A stretch of 10,007 bases of DNA from an uncultured Actinomycetes bacterium (GTDB taxonomy: Bacteria > Actinomycetota > Thermoleophilia > Solirubrobacterales > Thermoleophilaceae): contig CAMLNW010000085.1 in assembly GCA_946481495.1 (NCBI GenBank), positions 1-10,007 on the forward strand. The letters are read 5' to 3'. A program made the translations under genes and the position numbers. Below, piece after piece: positions 4,655 through 10,007 of the stretch. The notes below the pieces were generated by a model that was not told where the DNA came from, made no database searches, and saw only the letters and a list, made by a program, of their open reading frames with translations. The stretch's first letter is position 1; each line of letters opens with the position of its first letter.

Positions 4655-6211
4655 ATGACCGATACCCAGACCCTAACTCCACCACGCCCCGTAGAGGGCT
4701 CCGACGGACTCCTACTGGAGATCGACGGACAAATCGTCCCCAACTACGACGCCACGCTCGTGCCGTTCGAGGAGGGCGACGTCGTTACCGGCAAAGTCGT
4801 CCGAATCGATCAGGACGAGGTGCTTGTCGACATCGGCTACAAGAGCGAGGGAGTCATCCCCTCGAACGAGCTGTCGATTCGCAAGTCGGTGGACCCTCAC
4901 GATGAAGTGGAGCTAGGTGAGGAGGTCGACGCGCTCGTCCTCACCAAGGAGGACCAGGACGGCCGCCTGCTGCTGTCGAAGAAGCGCGCCCGCTTCGAGA
5001 AGGCGTGGCGCCGCATCGAGGCAGCCGCCGAGTCCGGCGAGCCGGTCGAGGGCAACGTCATCGAGGTCGTCAAGGGCGGCCTAATCATCGATCTCGGCGT
5101 TCGTGGCTTCCTGCCGGCGTCGCTCGTAGACATCCGTCGGGTCCAGGACCTCGACGAGTTCATGAGCCAGAAGATCGAGTGCAAGGTCATCGAGCTCAAC
5201 CGCTCGCGCAACAACGTCGTGCTGTCGCGCCGCGCAGTGCTCGAGGAGGAGCGCAAGGAGGTCCGCCAGCAGATCCTGGACCGCCTGCAGCCCGGCCAGG
5301 TGGTCGAAGGCTCGATCTCGAACATCGTCGACTTCGGCGCGTTCGTCGACCTCGACGGCATCGACGGTCTGATTCACATCTCCGAGCTCTCGTGGAGCCA
5401 CGTCAACCACCCGTCGGAGATCCTGTCGATCGGCGACACGGTCCCGGTCAAGGTGCTCGACATCGACCGCGACCGTCAGCGCATTTCGCTCGGCCTCAAG
5501 CAGACGCAAGAGGATCCGTGGCAGCGCGTCGTCAACACCTACAACATCGGCGATGAGCTCGAGGGCAAGGTCACGAAGGTCGTCACCTTCGGCGCGTTCG
5601 TCGAGATCATGGATGGCGTCGAGGGGCTCGTCCACATCTCGGAGCTCGCCCACCACCACGTTGAGAACCCGCGCGAGGTCGTCGAGCCGGGCGCCGACGT
5701 CAAGGTCAAGGTGCTGGAGATCGACTCCGAACGCCGCCGCCTGTCGTTGAGCATCAAGCGCGTCGCCGGCAACGAGCCGCCGCCGGACGCGGGTGGGTCG
5801 ACCGGTGGCAGCACGCTCGGTCGCGTGCCGGACCTGGGTCTGTCGGACGAGATGTTCGCCGGCCCGTCGGTCACCGGCGCCGAGGATCTGCGCGCGGTGA
5901 TGGTCGCGACGTCGGAGGCGACTCCGGAGGAGGGTAGCGCCGAGGCGCCGGCCGACGACCCCGAGGCGCTCGCCGAGGATGCCGCTCCCGTCGACGAGGC
6001 TCCCGCTGAGGAGGCTGCAGCGCCAGAGGACGCGCCCGCGGATGAGGCCCCGGCTGGCGAGGCACCCGTCGAGGAGACCGCTTCGGCCGAGGAGGCGCCC
6101 GCTGAGGACGCTCCCGCCGAGGAGGCTGCCGCCGACGAGGACGTCACCTCGGCGGATGGCGAGGAGCCCGCTGAGGCTCCCGACGCCGACTCCGAGACCG
6201 ACGAGGCTTAG
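4655..6211 (+). CDS. rpsA: 30S ribosomal protein S1 with acidic C-terminal tail
   Basis: This 518-residue RNA-binding ribosomal protein helps load mRNA onto the 30S subunit. Four S1 (OB-fold) domains are seen, at about residues 41-111, 128-196, 214-283 and 299-369. Domains three and four carry the classic motif FGAFV-x-x-x-x-G-x-x-GLIHISEL / GLVHISEL. Domains one and two are the diverged N-terminal pair (GYKSEGVIP, GVRGFLP) that binds the ribosome in other S1 proteins. Four domains is usual for actinobacteria, whereas E. coli has six. From about residue 424 to the end there is a roughly 95-residue low-complexity tail of Ala, Glu, Asp and Pro with APAEEA-like units and almost no basic residues, probably disordered. 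The ATG at 4655 has no Shine-Dalgarno sequence. coaE follows nine bases after the stop, so the two are likely co-transcribed. Confidence 0.96.
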   Translation: MTDTQTLTPPRPVEGSDGLLLEIDGQIVPNYDATLVPFEEGDVVTGKVVRIDQDEVLVDIGYKSEGVIPSNELSIRKSVDPHDEVELGEEVDALVLTKEDQDGRLLLSKKRARFEKAWRRIEAAAESGEPVEGNVIEVVKGGLIIDLGVRGFLPASLVDIRRVQDLDEFMSQKIECKVIELNRSRNNVVLSRRAVLEEERKEVRQQILDRLQPGQVVEGSISNIVDFGAFVDLDGIDGLIHISELSWSHVNHPSEILSIGDTVPVKVLDIDRDRQRISLGLKQTQEDPWQRVVNTYNIGDELEGKVTKVVTFGAFVEIMDGVEGLVHISELAHHHVENPREVVEPGADVKVKVLEIDSERRRLSLSIKRVAGNEPPPDAGGSTGGSTLGRVPDLGLSDEMFAGPSVTGAEDLRAVMVATSEATPEEGSAEAPADDPEALAEDAAPVDEAPAEEAAAPEDAPADEAPAGEAPVEETASAEEAPAEDAPAEEAAADEDVTSADGEEPAEAPDADSETDEA

Positions 6212-6220
6212 GGACTGGAA

Positions 6221-6826
6221 GTGTCCGGCGCCGGGCAGGTCCCGTTCGTCGGACTGACCGGGGGCATCGGTTCGGGCAAGTCGACGGCGCTGGCTGCGCT
6301 TGACGAGCTCGGCGCCGCGACGCTGTCGGCGGACGCGGTCGTGCACGAGCTGCTCGGCGGCGACGAGCTGCGTGACGCAATAGCCGCGCGGCTCGGGCCG
6401 GACGTGCTCGACGCCGAGGGCGCGCTCGACCGATCGGCGGTCGCGGCGCGCGTCTTCGGGCAGGCCGAGGACCGTGCCTGGTTGGAGGGCCTGCTCTGGC
6501 CGCGTGTCGGGGCTCGGATCATGGAATGGCGCGCCGAGGTCGACGCGTCCGAGCCCAGTTTGCCGGTCGCCGTCGTCGAGGTCCCGCTGCTGTTCGAGTC
6601 AGGGATGGACAGCGTGTTCGACACGACGATCACGGTCGTCGCCGATGAGCCGCTACGTGCCGAGCGCGCCAACGCACGCGGCCACACGGCTGTCGCCGAG
6701 CGCGCCGGGCGGCAGCTGACGCAGCAGGAGAAGGCCGATCGTGCGGGCTACGTCGTCCGCAACGATGGGACCCGAGAGGAGTTGAAGGCAGAGCTGTCCC
6801 ACGTTCTTGCCACGATCAAGGACTAG
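6221..6826 (+). CDS. coaE: Dephospho-CoA kinase
   Basis: This 201-residue enzyme phosphorylates the ribose 3'-hydroxyl of dephospho-CoA with ATP, the last step of coenzyme A synthesis in the cytosol. The P-loop GGIGSGKST is at residues 14-22. LSADAVVHELL (35-45) matches the D-A-D-x-x-x-H-x-L block with the catalytic Asp. VVEVPLLFESG (118-128) is the family's P-L-L-F-E block. The lid region RAGRQLTQQEKADRAGYVVRNDG (161-183) includes the usual R-x-x-x-Q and V-I-x-N-x-G signature. The length is normal. The start is GTG, nine bases after the rpsA stop, with only a GGA close by, so it probably depends on coupling to rpsA. Synteny of rpsA and coaE is common in actinobacteria. Confidence 0.96.
   Translation: MSGAGQVPFVGLTGGIGSGKSTALAALDELGAATLSADAVVHELLGGDELRDAIAARLGPDVLDAEGALDRSAVAARVFGQAEDRAWLEGLLWPRVGARIMEWRAEVDASEPSLPVAVVEVPLLFESGMDSVFDTTITVVADEPLRAERANARGHTAVAERAGRQLTQQEKADRAGYVVRNDGTREELKAELSHVLATIKD
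6818..6822 (+). promoter_or_regulatory. Ribosome binding site AAGGA that decides the transglycosylase start
   Basis: AAGGA lies eight bases before the TTG at 6831, inside the last codons of coaE. It is the clearest Shine-Dalgarno sequence in the window. It favours the TTG at 6831 over an in-frame TTG at 6807, which lies upstream of this site. Confidence 0.6.
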
Positions 6827-6830
6827 ACCA

Positions 6831-7490
6831 TTGGCCTCCGCATCAGCCACCCGATCGCGATCGCGCCGGCAGGCATCCGCCCGGCGGTCGAAGCGAGCGC
6901 GCACGGCGAAGCAGCGGCGGATCGCGGGAGTGCTCGTGGCGGCCGTGATCGGGGCCGGGGTGGCGGCGGCGATCGGCGGCCTGGGTCCGATCGGCGACGC
7001 GGTGCGCGAGATCACGCTGCCGCTCAAGCACGAGGACATCATCCGTCAGCAGGCGGCCGAGAAGGGGCTCGATCCGGCGCTCGTCGCCGCGGTCATCTAC
7101 GAGGAGTCGCGCTTCCGCGACCAGACCTCGCACGCCGGCGCGCGCGGCCTGATGCAGATCACGCCCGACACGGCGGACTTCATCGCCCAGGACTCGGGCG
7201 GCACGGCGTTCACGCAGGCCGACCTCGCGACGCCGCAGGTCAACATCTCCTACGGCACCTACTACCTGCGCTATCTGCTGGAGCGCTACGACGGCAACGA
7301 GACGCTGGCGATCGCCGCCTACAACGCCGGTGAGACCAACGTCAACCGCTGGATCGAGGAGGCGGGCGGGGTCGACGGCTTCGACGCCTCCGAGGACATC
7401 CCGTTCCCCGAGACGCGCCACTACGTCGACAACGTCAAGGAGCGCAAGGGCGAGTACCGCGATCACTACGGCGACGAGCTCGGCCTCTGA
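6831..7490 (+). CDS. Membrane-anchored lytic transglycosylase (SLT domain)
   Basis: This 219-residue protein has a very basic N-terminus (residues 8-30), one membrane helix (31-52) and an extracellular SLT-type domain (about 66-215). It cleaves the MurNAc-GlcNAc bond of peptidoglycan with formation of the 1,6-anhydro product. Visible landmarks are LVAAVIYEESRF (84-95), whose ES pair at 92-93 carries the catalytic Glu, GARGLMQITP (103-112), NISYGTYYLRYLL (138-150), AIAAYNAGE (160-168) and a late HYVDNVKE (197-204). All match the Slt70-like family. It has no cell-wall-binding repeats, so the helix is the only anchor. The TTG start is set by AAGGA at 6818-6822. It lies four bases after coaE and ends seven bases before a strong hairpin, so it closes the rpsA operon. 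Confidence 0.92.
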   Translation: MASASATRSRSRRQASARRSKRARTAKQRRIAGVLVAAVIGAGVAAAIGGLGPIGDAVREITLPLKHEDIIRQQAAEKGLDPALVAAVIYEESRFRDQTSHAGARGLMQITPDTADFIAQDSGGTAFTQADLATPQVNISYGTYYLRYLLERYDGNETLAIAAYNAGETNVNRWIEEAGGVDGFDASEDIPFPETRHYVDNVKERKGEYRDHYGDELGL

Positions 7491-7496
7491 GTCGAA

Positions 7497-7516
7497 CCGG
7501 GGGCTCGCGCCCCCGG
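7497..7516 (+). terminator. Strong GC hairpin terminator after the transglycosylase
   Basis: CCGGGGGC (7497-7504) and GCCCCCGG (7509-7516) pair perfectly over 8 bp around a TCGC tetraloop, starting seven bases after the TGA. There is no T-run. This is the strongest hairpin in the window and separates the rpsA group from the uvrB group. Confidence 0.65.
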
Positions 7517-7569
7517 ACCCCCGTGGCGCATCGGCCAGGAGGCCCGGGCCTCGGCCTCGCCACCCCTGC

Positions 7570-7575
7570 TAGCTT
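7570..7575 (+). promoter_or_regulatory. Candidate -10 box (TAGCTT) for uvrB
   Basis: TAGCTT ends eight bases before the GTG of uvrB. With the usual distance to the first transcribed base the message would begin at or next to the start codon. There is no Shine-Dalgarno sequence. No full LexA box is present in the 93-base gap, only an isolated CGAAC at 7493-7497. Confidence 0.4.
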
Positions 7576-7583
7576 CGATCGCC

Positions 7584-9590
7584 GTGCCGAAGTTCGAGCT
7601 CAACCCGATCTACACGCCGATCGCCAACCAGCCGGCGGCGCGCGATGCGCTCGCGGCGGGGATCGAGGCGGGCGACCAATTCCAGACGCTGCTCGGCGTG
7701 ACGGGGTCGGGCAAGACGGCGACGATGGCGTTCACGATCGAGAAGCTGCAGCGACCGGCGCTCGTGATCGCACACAACAAGACGCTCGCGGCGCAGCTCT
7801 GCAACGAGTTCCGCGAGCTGTTCCCGAACAACGCCGTCGAGTACTTCGTCTCGTACTACGACTACTACCAGCCCGAGGCGTACGTCCCGTCGTCCGATCT
7901 TTACATCGAGAAGGACTCTTCGATCAACCAGGAGATCGAGCGGCTGCGTCACGCCGCGACCGCCTCGTTGCTCGGTCGCCGCGACACGATCGTCGTCGCG
8001 AGCGTCTCCTGCATCTTCGGCCTCGGCTCGCCGGAGAAGTACGACCGGATGATGCAGCTGTTCAAGCTCGGCGGCACGGTCGATCGCGACGAGGTGCTGC
8101 GCAAGCTCGTCGACATCCGTTACACGCGCAACGACCAGGCGCTCAGCCGCGGCAGCTTCCGCGTCCGCGGCGACACGCTCGAGGTCTTCCCGGCCTACGC
8201 CGAGACCGCCTACCGCGTCGACCTGTTCGGCGACGAGGTCGAGGCGCTGCACGAGTTCGACCCGCTGACCGGCGAGCAGCTCGCCGAGCTCCAGCACGCC
8301 GCGGTCTGGCCCGCGACCCACTACGCGACCGACCAGGACACGATCGAGCGCGCCGTCGGCGAGATCCGCGACGAGCTCGAGGCTCAGTGCAAGCTGCTCG
8401 AGGATCAGGGCAAGCCGCTCGAGTCGCACCGGCTGCGCCAGCGGACGCAGTTCGACATGGAGATGCTGCGCGAGCTCGGCTTCTGCAACGGGATCGAGAA
8501 CTACTCGCGGATCCTCGACGGCCGACAGCCGGGCGACCGGCCGTACTGCCTGATCGACTTCTTCCCCGACGACTTCGTCTGCTTCATCGACGAGTCGCAC
8601 CAGACGGTGCCGCAGATCGGCGGCATGTACGAGGGCGACATGTCCCGCAAGCGCAACCTGGTCGAGCACGGCTTCCGCCTGCCCAGCGCGATGGACAACC
8701 GGCCGTTGAGGTGGGAGGAGTTCCTGTCGATCGTGCCGCAGATCGTGTTCGTGTCGGCGACGCCGGGCGACTTCGAGCGGACACGCTCGACGCAGACCGT
8801 CGAGCAGATCGTGCGGCCGACCGGGATCGTCGACCCCGAGGTCGAGGTGCGCGAGACCAAGAACCAGATCGACGACCTGATGAACGAGATCCGCAAGCGC
8901 AGCGAGGCGGGCGAGCGGACGCTGGTCACGACGCTGACCAAGAAGATGTCGGAGGACCTGACCGACTACCTGATGGAGTACGGCGTCCGCGTCCGCTACC
9001 TGCACTCCGAGGTCGACACGCTCGACCGGATCCAGATCATCCGCGAGCTGCGGCTCGGCGAGTTCGACGTGCTGGTCGGCGTCAACCTGCTGCGCGAGGG
9101 CCTCGACCTGCCCGAGGTGTCGCTGGTGGCGATCCTGGACGCGGACAAGGAGGGCTTCCTCCGCGGCGAGACGTCGCTCATCCAGACGATCGGCCGTGCG
9201 GCGCGCAACGTCAACGGCAAGGTGATCATGTACGCCGACCGCGAGTCGGCGGCGATGCGCACCGCGCTCGGCGAGACCGACCGCCGCCGCGCGATCCAGG
9301 TCGCCTACAACCAGCAGCACGGGATCACCCCGGAGACGATCAGCAAGGGGATCTCCGACATCAGCGAGTTCCTGACCGGTGCCGAGTCGAAGGTGCCGCA
9401 GGGCCGCCGCCGCAAGCGCAAGCCGGAGGAGGAGGGGATGTCGGCCGAGCAGATCGCGCGCACGCTGATCGAGCTCGAGGAGGAGATGCTGGTGGCCGCC
9501 GAGGAGCTGCGCTTCGAGTACGCGGCGAAGCTGCGCGACGAGATCAAGGGGTTGCGGCGGGAGCTGGACGCGTTGGAGGCCGGCGCTTGA
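7584..9590 (+). CDS. uvrB: Excinuclease ABC subunit B
   Basis: This 668-residue ATPase is the damage-verifying helicase of nucleotide excision repair. It is loaded by UvrA and then recruits UvrC. Walker A GVTGSGKT is at residues 38-45. The damage-probing beta-hairpin [14 protein letters not shown] lies at about 89-102. Walker B DESH is at 336-339 within a block [19 protein letters not shown]. Motif V is [14 protein letters not shown] and motif [16 protein letters not shown] is at about 534-547. The C-terminal UVR domain, which binds UvrC, lies at about 624-662 ([14 protein letters not shown] and [15 protein letters not shown]). The length is normal and no key residue is missing. The GTG start gives [12 protein letters not shown], the usual N-terminus. 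The next gene starts 28 bases after the stop, and uvrA follows it. Confidence 0.98.
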   Translation: MPKFELNPIYTPIANQPAARDALAAGIEAGDQFQTLLGVTGSGKTATMAFTIEKLQRPALVIAHNKTLAAQLCNEFRELFPNNAVEYFVSYYDYYQPEAYVPSSDLYIEKDSSINQEIERLRHAATASLLGRRDTIVVASVSCIFGLGSPEKYDRMMQLFKLGGTVDRDEVLRKLVDIRYTRNDQALSRGSFRVRGDTLEVFPAYAETAYRVDLFGDEVEALHEFDPLTGEQLAELQHAAVWPATHYATDQDTIERAVGEIRDELEAQCKLLEDQGKPLESHRLRQRTQFDMEMLRELGFCNGIENYSRILDGRQPGDRPYCLIDFFPDDFVCFIDESHQTVPQIGGMYEGDMSRKRNLVEHGFRLPSAMDNRPLRWEEFLSIVPQIVFVSATPGDFERTRSTQTVEQIVRPTGIVDPEVEVRETKNQIDDLMNEIRKRSEAGERTLVTTLTKKMSEDLTDYLMEYGVRVRYLHSEVDTLDRIQIIRELRLGEFDVLVGVNLLREGLDLPEVSLVAILDADKEGFLRGETSLIQTIGRAARNVNGKVIMYADRESAAMRTALGETDRRRAIQVAYNQQHGITPETISKGISDISEFLTGAESKVPQGRRRKRKPEEEGMSAEQIARTLIELEEEMLVAAEELRFEYAAKLRDEIKGLRRELDALEAGA

Positions 9591-9605
9591 GTCTGTTTCG
9601 CAGGC

Positions 9606-9611
9606 TACGAT
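9606..9611 (+). promoter_or_regulatory. Candidate -10 box (TACGAT) for the small gene after uvrB
   Basis: TACGAT ends seven bases before the GTG at 9619, predicting a leaderless transcript. The surrounding sequence is similar to that in front of uvrB (GCTA, then a T and GATC, then GCC). No Shine-Dalgarno sequence is present between the uvrB stop and this start. Confidence 0.4.
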
Positions 9612-9618
9612 CAGCCGC

Positions 9619-9897
9619 GTGAACGAGGACCTGAAGCGCCTTGCCCATGCCGCTGCGAGCCTGGAGAGCCAGGCGCGTGAGCTGCGTGAGGAGATCGAGC
9701 GGCTGGTGGAGGCACCCGTCGCCGAGGCGATCGTCGAGGTCGAGGATCCGGTCGACGACTCCGAGGCGCGGATCGTCGCCTTCAGCATGGTGCTAGACGG
9801 CAAGCCGCGCGACGAGGTCGCCCAGCACCTCGCCGAGGAGTTCGGGCTGACCGACAGCGATGCGCTGCTCGACGACCTGTACGCGCGCGCCGGCTAG
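9619..9897 (+). CDS. Small coiled-coil protein between uvrB and uvrA (hypothetical)
   Basis: I do not recognise a named family for this 92-residue acidic protein. Residues 1-32 form a likely coiled coil with regular hydrophobic spacing (LKRLAHAAASLESQARELRE), followed by an acidic Val/Ala linker (33-50). The C-terminus (51-92), ARIVAFSMVLDGKPRDEVAQ then LAEEFGLTDSDALLDDLYAR, looks like a compact helical module with the rhythm of a helix-turn-helix. Similar modules occur in small hypothetical actinobacterial proteins, from memory. No membrane or signal segment is present. The gene sits 28 bases after uvrB and 36 bases before uvrA, so it may be co-regulated with excision repair, but no function can be assigned. 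The GTG is preferred because a TACGAT box ends seven bases upstream. Confidence 0.8.
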   Translation: MNEDLKRLAHAAASLESQARELREEIERLVEAPVAEAIVEVEDPVDDSEARIVAFSMVLDGKPRDEVAQHLAEEFGLTDSDALLDDLYARAG

Positions 9898-9900
9898 ATA

Positions 9901-9914
9901 CGAACATCCGTTCG
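9901..9914. promoter_or_regulatory. LexA-type SOS box upstream of uvrA
   Basis: CGAACATCCGTTCG is a perfect CGAAC-N4-GTTCG dyad, the LexA operator consensus of Gram-positive bacteria and actinobacteria. It starts three bases after the preceding stop and ends 19 bases before the uvrA start, over the -35 region of the candidate promoter. LexA bound here would block uvrA until DNA damage triggers RecA-driven LexA cleavage. uvrA is a classic SOS gene. Confidence 0.85.
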
Positions 9915-9920
9915 CCTCTC

Positions 9921-9926
9921 TAGACT
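9921..9926 (+). promoter_or_regulatory. Candidate -10 box (TAGACT) for uvrA
   Basis: TAGACT ends seven bases before the GTG at 9934, again predicting a leaderless message. The SOS box ends six bases upstream of it, so LexA and RNA polymerase would compete for the same DNA. Confidence 0.45.
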
Positions 9927-9933
9927 CGTTCGA

Positions 9934-10007
9934 GTGACGCCTCCGAAGACGGGCGGGGCGGCCGACGAGATCGTCGTCGCCGGCGCCCGCGAGCACAACC
10001 TCAAGGA
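9934..10007 (+). CDS. uvrA: Excinuclease ABC subunit A, N-terminal end (partial, runs off the window)
   Basis: Only 24 codons and two bases are present. After a short polar leader (MTPPKTGGAADE) comes IVVAGAREHNLK, the conserved UvrA N-terminus (I-x-V-x-GAREHNLK-N). UvrA is the DNA-damage sensor ATPase that loads UvrB in nucleotide excision repair. The GTG start is supported by the TAGACT box seven bases upstream and by the SOS box before it. The Walker A motif lies beyond the end of the window. Confidence 0.93.
   Translation, partial: MTPPKTGGAADEIVVAGAREHNLK

Noticed and set aside
5081..6346. Minus-strand open frame of about 420 codons across rpsA
   Set aside because: It is the antisense shadow of rpsA; its composition is repetitive and mirrors the S1 repeats and acidic tail.
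7493..7506. Possible LexA box upstream of uvrB (CGAAC start)
   Set aside because: The second half should read GTTCG and instead is part of the GC hairpin; only one half-site is present.
7569..9803. Long minus-strand open frame antisense to uvrB, and a long plus-strand open frame in another phase (7523-9622)
   Set aside because: Both are by-products of high-GC codon bias over uvrB. Their translations are Arg/Ala/Asp-rich with no domain, while the uvrB frame is conserved from end to end.
1..10007. CRISPR array, tRNA, rRNA, insertion sequence or attachment site
   Set aside because: No regularly spaced repeats, cloverleaf, transposase gene or flanking terminal repeats were seen; the island at 898-3394 has no visible integration scar.

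Overview
The window is about 10 kb of high-GC chromosome from what looks like an actinobacterium. The order rpsA-coaE-transglycosylase-uvrB-small gene-uvrA, GTG/TTG starts, a LexA box of the CGAAC-N4-GTTCG type and a four-S1-domain S1 protein all fit. A member of the Thermoleophilia/Solirubrobacterales is my best guess, by gene style and not by any search.

Layout. (1) 1-854, plus strand: the 3' end of DNA polymerase I (polA), joined through a 1-base stop/start overlap to a YdcZ/DUF606-type small membrane transporter. (2) 898-3394, plus strand: three accessory genes whose third codon positions are visibly less GC-biased than those of the housekeeping genes. The first is a START/SRPBCC-like protein. 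The second, overlapping it by one base, resembles the phytoene/squalene synthase branch of class I isoprenoid synthases, with two Asp-rich motifs about 125 residues apart. After a terminator-like hairpin and a promoter overlaid by perfect inverted repeats comes a four-helix membrane protein. Its C-terminal half resembles the TRADD-N-associated two-helix membrane domain known from prokaryotic immune-type proteins. (3) 3416-4573, minus strand: an FAD-dependent oxidoreductase of the geranylgeranyl-reductase type, convergent with the island and divergent from rpsA. (4) 4655-7490, plus strand: rpsA, coaE and a membrane-anchored lytic transglycosylase, closed by an 8-bp GC hairpin. (5) 7584-10007, plus strand: uvrB, a 92-residue coiled-coil protein of unknown function, and the first 24 codons of uvrA, preceded by a perfect SOS box.

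How the genes work together. UvrB and UvrA are core nucleotide excision repair proteins, and PolA fills repair gaps. S1, dephospho-CoA kinase and the transglycosylase are housekeeping genes for translation, coenzyme A and the cell wall. The island is the least ordinary part. A lipid-binding-fold protein and an isoprenoid-synthase-like protein form a coupled pair, next to a separately regulated membrane protein related to immune effectors. Whether the three genes form one system cannot be settled here.

A recurring pattern is a TANNNT hexamer ending 7-12 bases before the start codon, with no usable Shine-Dalgarno sequence, at six gene starts. It suggests that many transcripts here are leaderless or nearly so.
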